Source: Gaeumannomyces sp. JS-464
Lineage: Eukaryota > Ascomycota > Sordariomycetes > Magnaporthales > Magnaporthaceae
Direction: 5' to 3'
DNA length: 64,000 bases
Assembly (NCBI GenBank): GCA_002197995.1
Contig: NGZR01000004.1
Span: 992,001-1,056,000, forward strand
The notes below the pieces were generated by a model. That model saw only the letters and a program-made list of their open reading frames with translations, did no database searches and was not told where the DNA came from. The position numbers were made by a program, and so were the translations under genes. Shown piece by piece: positions 37,954-50,626 of this stretch (its first letter is position 1; every line of letters begins with the position of its first letter).

Positions 37954-39508
37954 GGCTGCCGGTTGCGAGGCGGCCCAGACCCTCGTTCAGGGATCTATTC
38001 GGGGCTAGGCGATAGAGGGCTGGGTTCTTTTTTCTTTCCTTCTCTCTCGACCGCTCTCGCGACCAAGGGGCCAAAATTCGTAGAGGCCGGACAGAGCTAG
38101 CTCGGCGTTCGCGCCCGCAACCGATGTATGCACAGTTGCGCTGGAATTTCCTTGACGCAAGGCTCGCCGGCGTCGGGTCAATGGGATGGGATGATTCGAG
38201 TGGGCGTCGCACACTCTGCGAGGTTGTCGTAAGCGGCGCGGTTCGGGGTTGTGGTGACGTCCGAGGATCCGGAGTTTCCGCTGAGGGGCCGAGGCTTGGT
38301 GTTTCCCTGCGGTTCCTGTCCCAAGCAAGGGGAAAGAGAAAGACTGTTATGATTGACTAAAGGTCGCGAGAGCTCAATCTCCACACAATATCTTGTGGAT
38401 GGGATTTCGGAGGGGCGTGGGAAACGGCGTGGCCTTGCACGGCTCTTGGTGTGATTCTCTCAACGGCCGATCTTCCGACTTTTTTTTTGCCCTCCTTCGC
38501 TCAAAGCCTTTCGACCAGGGGGAGCTTTGACCTGCGCCATGATGACATTTGCCCGCCTCGATGTGGCTAGCAAGGGAGCTCGAGAGCTAAGCTTCTGATT
38601 GGACCAAATTTAGTCACGTGTCTACCAGGGCCTGCAGCGGGTCTCTTTTCTCCTGAACTAGTCGCGAGAGCATTCGCTGGCGTAGCTGGATAAGGGCTGA
38701 CTGGTGATAGAATAGCATGGAGGATTTGACCATTTTGTATCGATTCTGAGTCTGGTGTGGAGTGACATCGGCATATTTGTGCTTCTTTAGTATAAAGATC
38801 GGTTGTTCCAGCCAGGTGAATATTGGCTTTGGCTCAATGAGCGTGTCCTGTCAGTTGAGCGGAAATGGTGGCGGCTCAGCCGCACAGCTTCCCTGTCGTC
38901 CGAGATTTGACAACAGAACGCTTTTACGCGCTGAAGATATTGCTCCAATGCTAGAGGTTAGCCCAGCTTGCCGCCAGCCCGACAAGCCGACGGTGTCTCT
39001 AATTCAGGGCCTGGAGGCGGTTGCGACTAGAGTAGGCCAATGAGAACCGCCGGCTGTGTCCTGGGACCACTTATTGCGTCCTCATCATCCCACAGCTAAG
39101 CGCCCTGCTCATCGGCCGGATCCAGGCCCCGGGCAAAGCCTTGTGCGACCTGCCAGCCTGCAGCCTGCCTGCTTTCCTGCCTGCCACACGCGATGCCGCC
39201 TCCACTAACCCCACTGATTGGCGCCTTCCCGTTGATCGGCCGCCCAAATTAGCAGCGTGCGCCCGGAACCCGTTGGCTTTGTTTGGGCAGCGGCGCCCGC
39301 CTCGATGGATGGTGGGGGCCAAGCCCGTTGGAAGGGGCGGGAAGCGCCTGCGCGAGGGAGGAGAGAAGCTACAAAAGTGCGGGGACGGCAGCCTTCCCCT
39401 TTCTCATTTCGCTCCTTTGCGCGCTGTACTGAACGGCCCCGAGGGCTCCCGCTTGTTGCTCTGTGTTTAATATTGTAACCTTTCTGTGTGTTGACTGCGA
39501 ATTGAGAA
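37954..39508. promoter_or_regulatory. Divergent region between the FAM210-like gene and AIM24
   Basis: 1.55 kb between two divergently transcribed mitochondrial-protein genes, which could allow co-regulation. No ORF with protein-like composition and no defined motif recognised. Confidence 0.45.
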
Positions 39509-41240
39509 ATGTCTGGACAGTACTATCCTCGTAAGTTCGCGAGAGCGTCCGAGCATTGCGGCCCCAACCTAGCTCCTGAATGGAAACTAACAAGCAGCTT
39601 CTAGCCCCGCCTGGAGCCTCGGGATGTACGCGATGAACTCAATCTCCCTCCGGCCTCGAGTCACGACTTCTCCCGCCACTGCCGCCGTGGCTGTCATGGC
39701 AGTTGCTAAACCCAACCTCTCTCATAGCTCCGGCGCCGAAGACGAACTACCCTCCTCCCCCGACCTCGCCCCCGACTTCGCCTCCGGCCACCCAGACCAA
39801 GTTTTCGTATCCGGCACCACCGTCGCAAGGCCAGCAAGCCCACTACCCGCCACCCCCGGGCCAGCAACAGTCGCCGCAGCGCCGCAGCAGCAGTACTATC
39901 CCCCGCCTCCGGGCGCACAATCCCCTCACCCCTCCTCCTCCGGGCGCCCAGCCGCAGCCGCAGCCGCGCAGCAGCAGCAGCAGCAGTTCGCCGCGCCTCC
40001 CCAACGCCGCCGCCGCAAACACACACCCCTGTCTCGTATCCTCCCCCTCCCTCACAACAGACACAGTCGCCGCAGCCGCATCAGCCACCTCAGCACCCTC
40101 AGCACCATGCCGCCCTGGCTCTGCACGGACGGACGCCCTCGGCCGCCTCGTCCCAGCAGTTTGCGCCACCGCCGACGTACGCCGGACCTCCTGCCGGAGA
40201 CTCGGTCGGCGCAACAGCCGCCGAGGAGTACCCGCCCGAGAAAGGGGCCACCAGCCTTGCTGTTGCGCCCGAATCGCCGCTCGACACGAGCGACCCATCA
40301 AACCTGCAGGGGGGCGCACCGGCAGCCAGCCACTTTGTCGGAGCCTCAGCCACTGTCGATGATGTGGGCACGTTCAACGGCGGGAGCTATCGGATCAGCC
40401 ACCGTGACTCCAACACCATCCTGACCATACAGCTGGCTATGGGCTGTCCACTTTCCGCTAAGCCAGGTGAGTTTATGCGGGCTCGGCCTGCATCAAGCTT
40501 CTGGATGCCGCCGTCAGCTGACCACGTGCTCCTCAGGAACCATGATCGCCATGTCGCACACCATCACTCTCAGGGGTAAACTCAAGTTCAGCGTCAAGAA
40601 ACTCGTTGCCGGCGGCGAGATGGGCGACTCGACCTTCACGGGCCCCGGGGAGCTGCTGCTGGCCCCGTCGATGCTGGGTGATATCACCAGCCTCCGACTG
40701 ACGGGCAAAGAGTCCTGGTCTGTGGGCCACGACGGGTACCTGGCCTCGACCCAGGGCGTCATCAAGGAGTACAAGAGGCAGAGTCTCGGCAAGGCCATGT
40801 TCAGTGGTGAGGGTCTCTGGGTCTACAAGATCGCGGCACCGGCCTGCTCTGGCTCACTAGCTTTGGCGCCATCATTCGCAAAGATGTATGTACTTGGCCC
40901 CACACACAACATACTTCCCAGCCTGCTGACCTGATCGTGTCACCGCATCCAGCTTGCGGACGGCGAGAAGTACGTTGTCGACAACGGTCACCTGGTTGCA
41001 TGGGATACCAAGTATATTCTCGAGCGTGTCGCCTCCGGCGGTCTTGTGTCGGGTTACGCCTCTGGTGAGGGTCTCGTGTGTAAATTCACCGGCCCGGGGA
41101 CTGTCTTCCTCCAAACGAGGAACGCGGTATGTCTCCTTCCTTCCTTCTTAGTCGTTCGAAATGCTGACCATGTCATCCACACCACTCAACAGAAATCTTT
41201 CAGTGCTTACATGGGCGGTCAGGTCAACTCCGGCATGTGA
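39509..41240 (+). CDS. AIM24: AIM24-like mitochondrial biogenesis protein (three frame breaks)
   Basis: Six exons: 39509-39530, 39605-39625, 39728-40466, 40537-40885, 40953-41126 and 41193-41240. The N-terminus MSGQYYPP leads into a long Pro/Gln-rich region, unusual for the yeast protein but common in filamentous fungi. The AIM24 core (PF01987) is clear: [85 protein letters not shown] and SFSAYMGGQ. In yeast, Aim24 supports MICOS integrity and cristae shape. Frame breaks occur twice in the Pro/Gln repeats (about 39885 and 40000) and once at about 40834 (missing G before [16 protein letters not shown]). All splice junctions conserve phase, which supports the exon model. Confidence 0.85.
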
Positions 41241-43363
41241 ATTATACCGTGTTGCTTTTTCGCCATATATTCTGGCGCCCACACCCTCTTATCCCTTGTG
41301 CTCCATATCTCTACGTCTTGGGAAGCCCGCCGGACTGGATAAATTGTTATTGTTATTAGTGTCATATCTCTGAATCACCAGCTCACGAAGCCATGCTTGC
41401 TTGATTTGCTCTGGATTATTGTTTGCCAAAGATAGGTACCAGGTACTAGGTATATAAGTCAGCCCAGGTGCTTGGACTATATGGGGTCTCGCCGTCCGCC
41501 AATGGGATTTGTTCCATTGGGAGACACCCCGTCCCGTGGCATGGGTATCTGATGATAACGCACGGAGTAAACGGTTTGTGGCGCTGGCTGGTGACTGGTT
41601 CGTCGGTAGGCATATCTCGCGCTCAAGTGGGGCTCGGCAGCCTCCGTCTGATCTGTCAACTATACGCGTACCCGTTTGCCTCGCACAACTGCCGTCTCTG
41701 ACGAGGCTGGATATGATTGCAAAAATTTGGTAGTTCAGCCTCGCCGCAGGATAGTTACTTGTACACTTTTTAATGCCCTGCGTTGGTCCTACACTTGGCC
41801 TATCGTTAGACGTCTGGTAAAGTGCTTCTGCCGCTGGGGCCCTTCTTCTTACCATTCCCTTATTTTCCTTCAGCGCCGTCTGATTTCATCCCTGGGCAAT
41901 GCTATCACTGCTCTTTGACGGAGGCAGGCTCGTCGGGAGAGCATTGGGCAGGTATCATGGAAGGCTTGCATTCCAACAGCCCCGGAGGATCTTATGCCGG
42001 TAGCCGCAGGCGTGTTTCTGAGGACATTTGCTCAGGAAGGTACCAGGCTGGCACCTGTGCGTGACGCTTCGGTCGGTGGTAGTCAGGCTAGAAGGGTGAC
42101 TCCTGCCGGAACTTGGTGATATCTTGTCCCACGGAAAGAAGAGTGTGCTCTGCTTTACTCTAGTTGCATCTCTTTGCGGCGGAGAGAATTTGTTGTCTTC
42201 CACATCGCCAACGAAGCCTCAGTGATCTCGCTCTCGTCATCTACTGCCATCCAGGCCCAAGGCGCCATCACCTCTTTTTTTGGCTAGAAAGTGCCGCAGC
42301 GTTAGGGTATTTCTTCTGCCTACCTAAACGGCATTATCTTGATCAGGAAAAGCCAAAGCGATTTACACAAGCGCGCAGAATTCTCTTCCTCCATCCGATG
42401 CGATTCCGCCACGGCCGAGCATCAACCCCAGATAACATCAACAAGCCTGTGTTTCTCGAGCTACTATTGAGCCAAAAGGGTCACTGTGATATCGGGAACC
42501 TTTCGTTGGAGTCAGATCTGGCCTTCGGCACCTGGTTCTCCCAGAGAGTGCACGAGAGAGGGAGAGCACCCCGCGGCCCATCAGGTCGGTCACAAGGGCA
42601 CGGTACGTAAGTGATATCCTACCAGGGGACTTCTAAGACCCTGGTAGTGCTCTCAGCTCCCTGTCACGTTCGTTTCAGCCATCAGCTGCAAGCAGTTCAT
42701 TGCTGTGACTCTTTAACGACCCTAGAGGCCGAGTTACAGCTGCTTCCTCCGTTTCTCTCTGCCCGCACAACTTTGAACAGCGTCAACCTGCCGCAAAATT
42801 ATACCCCAGAACAGAGGCTCCTCGCTCGTGTCATTACAATTCTAACTTGCCTCTATAACCATAGACTAGTGCAAGCTCTCTCCGATTCAATACCACAGTC
42901 CGGCACTAGTTCCCAGACCACCACGCTCCCATATTGCAATTTTCGTTCCTGCGCCTGGCTTCCCGTTTCTTGCCACCTCTCAACAGCCACCGATTCCTTG
43001 TCTGCTCAAGCCTAGCTCGTTCATAGACTGCGGACCGCCGTTGCCCTCACGAGAAGTCGCGATACAGACCTTCAGTATCGGTAGGGTCGCTAGGTCGGCT
43101 TACCGCAATCAACGGCTGCCATCGATCCCATCTCAAAAGCACCCTATCCGCCGGTGGGCATTATCGGCAAGCATTCAACTCGCGCAGGGCGGATAGCTGT
43201 CGCCATCTGTGTTGTTGGGTTTACCAAGCGGATCTTGTGTTACTGTGAAGCTGGCGGAGGACAGCACTACCTTGTTCGGTTAGTACATCGGTGCTGCTTT
43301 ATATCTGAAGGGTGCTGCGTAGACTCGGCTTCTACTGCAGCGCTTGCTAACTCATACTCAGAA
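41241..43363. other. 2.1 kb intergenic / 5' leader region
   Basis: Plus-strand TATATAAG at 41451-41458 may be a core promoter. Just before the next ATG there is a good 3' splice site with branch point (GCTAAC...ACTCAG, ending about 43361), so the following gene probably has an intron in its 5' UTR. No separate gene supported. Confidence 0.5.
41451..41458 (+). promoter_or_regulatory. TATA-like element TATATAAG
   Basis: Strong TATA-box match 211 bp after the AIM24 stop. It could drive a long-leader transcript of the proline-rich gene 1.9 kb downstream or an unannotated RNA. Confidence 0.3.
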
Positions 43364-44976
43364 ATGCCTCCGGAGCGCACCCCGCGCGGCTGGGGATCCG
43401 CCAGGCGAGTGGTATCCAGGACAGATCCCCAGGATGGCGCAAACGACGAATCGCCCAGTCGTCTTAGCCTCGCGGCTGGTTTTTGTAGCAAGCGCTATGA
43501 TATCCGCGCGCTCGAGGCCATGTCGGACAGCAGCTCCGGATCCGGCACAACCAACCGCTTCCTGATCGAGATCGCCGAGGCTGTCGAGGCTGCCCGGGTC
43601 CGCATTGCTCGTGCTCCAGATGCCGCTCTTGGAACCGCAGAGATCACGCCCATGCCAGCACGTGGAGAACGCTCGTCGACTAGCTGTGAAGTGATCCCAG
43701 GCATGACTCCCAGCGGAGGCTTTGTCTATCCTGCCATCGCCTCGCTACCTCCCCCGACCCTCGATCCCCCGTCCCCAGGCAAGATCGAGTCCATGCAGAA
43801 GCTTCGGGACTTTCGGAATCTAGTCGAGCGCCTCCAGAATTCAAAGATCAATGTCATCGGCAGTGGCCCTGCCGACATCCCGTCCCGAAAGGACGGGGCA
43901 GGCACGCGCAAGCAAGTTGACATCAGCGAGGACTCCAACGCGACCTCTGCGTCGTTGCTGAGCAAGCGAAGCCTCCTCACGGCTGTCTCAGTCCCCAGCT
44001 CCAAGGCCTCGATGGACGATGGCGCCTACGAGGCCGCCAGCGACGGTAAGAAGGACCATGCCAATATCAAGGACGCCGGCACCGAGGTGGTCAAGCCGAA
44101 GAAGGCCAAGGGCCTTAACCCGGCCGCTGCCGTGTTTGCCCCGGCAAAGAAGGACGCTCCGTCGGCGACAGCCAAGCTGGGGGGCGGCGACCATGTCCAG
44201 GTGACTGGACAGCCTGCTGCCCCTGGCATCTTCGTGAACGGGGCCGTTATTCCGGGCGCCGGCTTTCCGCCCGGCCAACTGATCGCCATCATCCCGCCGC
44301 CGCTGATTCAGACCCCTCAGGGACCGCTGCTCCCTGCTGCGCCTTTTGGTGTCGCCATCCCTCTCAACACCAACATGATGCAGCCCGACCTCTCGGCGCT
44401 GGTTGCGATGCAGCAGATCGTGATGCAGCAGGCTGCTCTGCAGGCCCAGCTCGCGGCGGCTGGAGGAGGAATGCTTCCAATGCTTGGACAACGTCCGCCT
44501 CCATTTGCTGGACCGGCTCTTCCTCCTCGCTCGGGCTCTCCGGCGAAGGCTGTTTTCCAGCCTTCTGGCCCGGCCTTGAACCGGCCCAGACCGATGCCGT
44601 CGGGGATTCCCAGCGGCTCGCGGCTCCAAGGCCGCCCCAAGTCCCTCTGGCGCCGACGCCTGCGCCGGTGCCGGTGCCGGTGCCGATGCCAGTGCCGAGG
44701 CCTGTGGCCAGCCAGGACCTGCTCAAGTTCGACTCCAAGGGAAACCTCATCGATGTCCCCAAGCCCCGCGGCCACGACAACCCACTTCTACAGCTCCAGT
44801 ACGAGGCCGCCATCGAGTGGAAGAAGGAGCACGTCCCCGGCTACGCCGAGGAGTGCCGCCGGCGCCAGAACGAGCGCAACGACCGCAATGCCCTCCGACA
44901 CCTGCAGCAGCAGCACTTTGCGCAAGGTTCCAACCCGGCCAAGCGCGGACGGGTCCGTGGCGACGACATGGCCTAG
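43364..44976 (+). CDS. Proline/glutamine-rich protein of unknown function (one frame break)
   Basis: Start MPPERTPRGWGSARR at 43364, directly after a consensus branch point and AG, so an upstream 5'-UTR intron is likely. About 537 aa. Features: an acidic/helical segment NRFLIEIAEAVEAARVRIARA, a short coiled segment IESMQKLRDFRNLVERLQ, a Lys-rich stretch, a Pro/Gly/Gln-rich middle (MQQIVMQQAALQAQLAAA), a PVPVPVPMPVPRP repeat, and a charged C-terminus YEAAIEWKKEHVPGYAEECRR ending RGRVRGDDMA. The last 103 codons are in another frame; one indel at about 44600-44625 joins them. No domain recognised; the composition resembles nuclear or RNA-associated low-complexity proteins, but that is only a guess. 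Confidence 0.65.
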
Positions 44977-47698
44977 AAGGCTCCGCAGTTTGGACAGCAG
45001 CCGGGCCCAAGGATCTTGGCGAAGGTCATTACCGCCACGGCCCAAAAAGATTGTGCAGACAGCACCGGCCGCGCCAACCAAGAAGAAGCATGTACGACTA
45101 CCACTAGCACAAACATCAAGAACAAAACCGCCCCTGCCTCGGACGACACGACGGCGAGCACCGGCACTGTCATAAATAAGAGCGAATCAGCAAAGGAAAA
45201 TCGAAGGGATGTATCCCCATTGTAAAGTTTAGCGGATCGACATCATGTTTCTCGAGCTACAGCGGCAGGTCCAGCACCGACACAACTCATACCACGACGT
45301 TCTGTCAGCAAATTCACGAGTGGCTCCCGGACACCATCATCGGAAGGCTATCTTGTGTGCCCGTTTTGGGCAAACGCAATGTTTGCTGCTATCCGCCGAA
45401 AGTCTCCCCGGCGCCAGAGGTCTCTACGTCGACAGCAACCCCACACCATACGAGGGAGGCACTGACCAAGGACCCGCTCTACACTTGATCTTAACGGGAT
45501 TTGCCCGCCACAGCCATCCCTAGGGAGGGGTGGCGTGCTTTGCGACCGCGGTGTTGAACTAGACTCTGTGAGAGAAGGAGAAAAGGATCGAAAAAAGAAG
45601 GAAAAGAACAAAAGATAAAAAAAAAAGCAAGAGACACAGATCATTTGGCGAGACGATTACCAGAACTCTTGTTTCTCACTCCTCTAGAAGGTACACCAGT
45701 GCGCCAGTTAAGCTAGATGTGGCTTCGCCATTGGCAGTTATAAGGCCATGGTGATATAGTTGTGCAGCAAGTGAGAGCTGACTCTATTTCATGTCATGAT
45801 TACATCTTACAGATTTGATCCGCGGAGATCGGTCCGAGTCTGTTCGCCCAGGGCTTTTATTTTCTTGACTTCAGGGAACGACTCAACCTTGGTGAGGAAG
45901 ACTTTAGGAGGGGTGCTTCTTGGAAGGGACGAGTTGGTTCACGATGTCAAAGGAAATGGATATGAACCTTTCTTCTATTCTTTTTTTTTTTTTCTTACCT
46001 TGTCTCTTCATGAGATTTCTTCTCTTTCACTCCCATTGTACTTTAGCTTAGCTTCTTACACAATCCACACACTTTTGAGCTAGTTCTAGAACATGGTGCG
46101 TGGAAATGCTTGCCGGGTGCTTGGCTTCTATGGACAGGGAATGGTTTTTAGGCTGTCCCATCACGTGGACAACACGTGTAGACGGAGTATGTCTGGCGGG
46201 AGGCGCTCTTGGCTGCGGAAACTTTTTCCTGCCCGCTCCCGAGAAACTCAAAACCTCAACTCAATTGTCTCCCCCACCAAGCACATCCATTTTCTGGCCC
46301 TCTGTCGCATAGCCGTGATACGTACCTAAGTACTCTGGTATCCGCCTACCTGGTATGCGCCTGCAAGTCTCGAGCCTCCACGTTCCCGCAGCATTGACTC
46401 CTAGAGGTCAGTAGGCGTGAGGTTCTGGACTCTTCGACTGGCCTTCCCATTACATCACCAACCTTATCAAGGCCTGGAGGCCATGGAGCTCGGGCGGCCC
46501 GGCCTCAGCCACAGGAGCCTCTTGTGTGCCGGATGCTCGTTGGCACATGCTAAATCGATACTGGGATTCGTGCTGGTCTTCCATCCCTGAAGAGCAGAAC
46601 TCCCGTTAAGCCAGGGTTGATCGGGTGTGGCGCGGAATGGGGTCGTCATGCCTAACGGCTTTCTTCTTCCTGCGCTTTTAGGTATGTCCTAGAAGCACTC
46701 CATTCTCAAAAGACCTCGACTACCACGTTCACATCACACAGCCTGGTTTCCCATCTTGGCCCCAAGCTAACTCTCACTATACTGCGCACAGCGTTGACAG
46801 GTTTACCGAAACGCGTCTCGGTCCTATGTCTGTGACGTTGTATGCCCTCCGTCTACCCCCGGATGGCTGGGTGACAGTGTTCCCGTCTAGACCGCCCCTG
46901 GGAAGAAACTCTAAACCCGGTCAAAGCTGACGCCTGCCACCGAGTGGTCAGAAAAACATCCGAGGGAGGTGAAAAGACGCATTTGGCGCTTTGCACAGAC
47001 GTCGAGGTTCACCCTTCACGGCAGGGCATGAATCGTGTGGCTGAAGGTGCCGAAAATCCTCTCGCTGCCAGGCCCGTGGGCTACCCCATGCTGGACGGCA
47101 GCTGGATTCGTGCCCTGGACCGTAAAGCAGCGCCGAGGATGAATGACCTTTGTCCCATCAGACTCGGGAATCTTCCCGCAAGGCTGGGGAAAGGCAGGCC
47201 CGCCCCCAGACCTGCACTTATGGCCTGGCATGCTGTCGAGACCACTGCTGATGCTGCCGTTTGGAGTTCGATCCACAGGTATCGTACCCATATGCATGCT
47301 GTTGCTCACGCGGCTACTCGTGCGATTCACCGGGCCTCGATCCCAGATATGGCACAATAGTCAGATGTTCCATTATATGGTAGGCAGGGCGTTTAGGAAT
47401 CACGCAAAGAGCAGGCGCTTCCATGTAGGTGGCTGGCTGGTATGGCTGGCTGGTAGCCAACAGGGCTTGTTGCAGAGGTATTTCACATCCTTAAACGACA
47501 GTCGGTCCAACATTCTCGACTGGCGGATGTAGAGAGCCTTAAAAACAGGACTTGAGGCTAGCACCAGCGCAAGTGAGCCATATATACGCGGTTTGCTCGG
47601 TATCCCTGGCTTGGATTCAGCAACCCGTTCCCCACCCGTTCGCCTCGTCCTCTTACGTCCCAGCCCCTACACCCTGCTGTCGGCTCTTCGTCAAAGCG
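44977..47698. other. 2.7 kb intergenic region upstream of the laccase
   Basis: 3' flank of the proline-rich gene, then laccase promoter. ORFs such as 46944-47360 have no protein-like pattern. A TATA-like element sits close to the laccase start (listed). No RNA gene supported. Confidence 0.5.
47579..47587 (+). promoter_or_regulatory. TATA-like element of the laccase gene
   Basis: CATATATAC about 115 nt upstream of the laccase ATG, a plausible core-promoter position. Confidence 0.45.
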
Positions 47699-49817
47699 AT
47701 GCAGATCTCCCTGCTGGTCCCGAGTCTCGTTGCCCTTTTCTGTGCGTCTGTTACTCTGGCCACACCTCCCCATAATCGCCAAGCGCTCCCATTGCCTACA
47801 GATGACTGCTGCGAATTCGACTCGTTAAAAGCGCCAGCATGCTGGGGCAAGTATAACCTCTCGACAAACTACTACGACGATGGCCCTAGCACAGGCGTAA
47901 TACGGGAGTACTGGTTCGATGTCGTCAACTCCACCATGGCCCCTGACGGGGTCAACAGAACGGTGCTCTCTATCAATGGGACCGTGCCAGGGCCTACTAT
48001 CATAGCAGACTGGGGAGACACCATCGGTGAGTGACAGCGGTTGAAGCCCGTGAATACAACGGCAGCGCTGACTCTACCGGCTTGGCTATAGTCGTTCACG
48101 TCCGGAACCTCCTTCAGGACAATGGAACTAGCATCCATTTTCACGGAATCCGGCAAAACTACACCACCGAGATGGACGGCGTTGCATCCGTCACTCAGTG
48201 TCCTACGCCTCCTGGCGACTCGATGACCTACACGTTCAAGGCGACGCAGTACGGGTCCTCGTGGTATCATAGCCACTTCCAGCTGCAGGCCTGGTAAGTT
48301 GTGACGCGACAAACCATCCCATAACTAGCTATCAACCAGGTACTGACCGCCCACTCCATCCAGGAATGGCGTCTTTGGGGGCATAATAATCAACGGACCG
48401 GCCTCCGCGCCTTATGACGAGGACTTGGGAACCCTGATACTCAATGACTGGTTTCATGAGACGGCTGACCAGCTCTACGCCCGAGCCTCGACAAGGGGGC
48501 CTCCAATGGCCATGAATGGACTGCTCAATGGCACCAATGTCTTTGGCGACCGCGGCAAGCGATTCGAGACCGAGTTCGCGCCTGGCAAGCGGTATCGCAT
48601 CCGTGTCATCAACGGAGCCATGGACACGATGTTCCGCTTCATGATCGACAAGCACAACATGACGGTCATCGCCAACGACCTGGTGCCTATCGTGCCCTAC
48701 ACGACTGGGACCGTCAACGTCGGCATCGGGCAGCGTTACGACGTCATCGTGACGGCCGACGCCCCCGCCGACGCGTACTGGCTGCGCGCCATACCCTCGG
48801 CGACCTGTGGCAGCCGCCACGCCGACCTCATGAACATCAAGGGCATAGTGCGCTACCGCGGGGCGCCGCCGTCTTCGGCGGGGAGCCCAACCACGTCGAT
48901 GGTGTCATACGAGGATAGCTGCGTTGACGAGCCTGCCGCGAGCCTTGTGCCGGTGGTTCCCCTCGACGTCGGCGAGGCCAGCCGCCAGGACGCGTTCGCT
49001 GTGGGCTTGCAGGTGGTGAATGGCTGGTTCAAGTGGACGCTAAACAAGAACACATTCCTCTCCGATTGGAACTATCCTAGTGGGTTTTTACCCTTCTGTC
49101 TCCTGCTTGTGCGCGTCCGACACAAGCGCATGGCTAGATCCTCTGCAACGGTCATCTTACTGACGGCGCCTCGCCCCTAATGAAGGTCTTTTGCAGGCCA
49201 TCTCGGGCAACCAGACTTGGCAGCCCAACCAGCAAGTCGTGAACCTGGAGGGGGCGAACCAATGGGTGTATTTTGTTATTGAAAACACTGGGTTTGTAAG
49301 TGCTTCGAGGAACTGATCCAGAACAGACTTCCAAAGTTCCGTCTGCATTGGTCTGGTCAGCCTAACCCAACCTTTGCTACTATTATTCGCAGGAACACCC
49401 TATCCACCTCCACGGCCACGATGTGCACGTCCTCTCGCAAGCGAGGGGCAGCCACTCCTCGAACACCACTCTGCAGCTCAAGAACCCACCGCGGCGCGAC
49501 GTGGTGATGCTGCCTGCCCATGGCCACCTGGTGTTGGCGCTCAAGACGGATAATCCGGGTGTCTGGCTGATGCACTGCCACGTGAGCGGTCCTTTCTTTT
49601 CACCCCTTTTCTCATCGATCTGCACGTCTTTGAAGCTAATCCATCGTCTGGGAAATGTCAACAGATCGGCTGGCATACCGGTCAAGGCTTTGCGTTGCAA
49701 CTGGTCGAGCGTGCAGCTGAGATCCCTTACAACAAGTCGGTCCTCAGCGACAGCTGCATGACGTGGAACTCGTACGCCACCAGCTTCAACATCCTGCAAG
49801 ATGATTCTGGGATCTGA
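47699..49817 (+). CDS. Laccase (ascomycete multicopper oxidase), secreted
   Basis: Six exons (47699-48026, 48092-48293, 48364-49079, 49186-49295, 49393-49581, 49665-49817) give an intact 565-aa protein. A signal peptide is evident (MQISLLVPSLVALFCASVTLA). All four copper signatures are present: IHFHGIRQ (His125, His127), WYHSHF, HPIHLHGH (about 455-460) and HCHIGWH (513-519). Cys514 is the type-1 copper ligand, and the residue ten positions on is Phe524. The protein ends DDSGI, the C-terminal plug of true ascomycete laccases (asco-laccases). It oxidises phenols with O2 outside the cell or in the wall; melanin, lignin or detoxification roles cannot be told apart here. Many N-glycosylation sequons are present. 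It converges on a small secreted-protein gene 374 bp away. Confidence 0.93.
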
Positions 49818-50191
49818 CCGGCCTGAATGCGTGCTTTTCTGAATTATGTCGAGTCTTTGGTTTTCGCTTCTCCGTGCACTCTCCTCTCTTGTGTTCCTGA
49901 TGCCCCCTTCACGATAACACTCATACCCCTTGTTTTCGAGCGCGAGTTTGGTGGTAAGGTCTTTCTTGGGCGAGGGGTGGATGCAATGCTGATATCACGA
50001 GTGTCAACATTCTAAATGGTGGTCGATTCTTGTTGGGGAACTCCTGGGGATAGGTTGATCTTTTTAAGTTTAAAAACATGGCGATGTGTGATTGAGATAG
50101 TTTTCCCCTTGTAGTTTGGTCGCATGCGAAGCGTTGGGTTTGTATTTCCGTCCTTTGTGATTTATGACCCCGGCGTCTAGGCGGGTCGTTT
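49818..50191. other. Convergent spacer laccase / small secreted protein
   Basis: 374 nt between two converging stop codons. AT-rich towards the middle; nothing recognised. Confidence 0.55.
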
Positions 50192-50626
50192 CTAGTTTCG
50201 GTACTGGAGTCGCACACGGCCGTCTTCCACCTTCTCATCCTCGGTTGTCTGTGCCGGGCCTGGCTTGATTAGGGGCCGATAACAAGGCCCCGTGAGCTCG
50301 GTAGTGTGGCAGAAGAAGCCGGAAGAAGGGGAAGAAGTAGCCGAGCCATCGTCATCACTGTTGCCCCTGTCCTCCTCCTCGCGGAAGAGCTCTGCAATTT
50401 GCCAAGCCGGCAGTAGCCGCCGCTTCTCGCTCCTCTCCTGCGCCAGCGGGCCGGGAGAGCCGTTTTCCTGCGCGGCGGCGACCTGGCTCTGGAGGGCGCG
50501 GGACATGCGGACGAGTCCGCGACCGACGGCTCCTTCTTGATGGTGGGCCGGGTCCACGGGAGCCGCCATGACGCCGGCGAGGAAGACTCCGAGGACGACG
50601 CTGAGGATGCGCTTCAGGTTAGGCAT
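50192..50626 (-). CDS. Small secreted protein, 144 aa, unknown function
   Basis: The ORF is open further upstream, but the Met at 50626 starts an excellent signal peptide, MPNLKRILSVVLGVFLAGVMA, with cleavage expected before APVDPAHHQ; I therefore choose this start. The mature part is charged and Ser/Glu/Asp-rich (ELFREEEDRGNSDDDG), with two cysteines close together (FFCHTTELTGPCYRP) near the C-terminus, which could form one disulfide. No known domain recognised. Tail-to-tail with the laccase, and with a cysteine-rich secreted gene on its other side. Confidence 0.65.
   Translation of the reverse strand: MPNLKRILSVVLGVFLAGVMAAPVDPAHHQEGAVGRGLVRMSRALQSQVAAAQENGSPGPLAQERSEKRRLLPAWQIAELFREEEDRGNSDDDGSATSSPSSGFFCHTTELTGPCYRPLIKPGPAQTTEDEKVEDGRVRLQYRN

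Noticed and set aside
47262..47275. B-box-like GAGTTCGATCC, possible tRNA
   Set aside because: Flanks cannot form a T-arm stem and there is no A box or acceptor stem at the right distance.
46944..47360. 138-aa ORF upstream of the laccase
   Set aside because: No protein-like pattern; overlapped by an antisense ORF of similar length.
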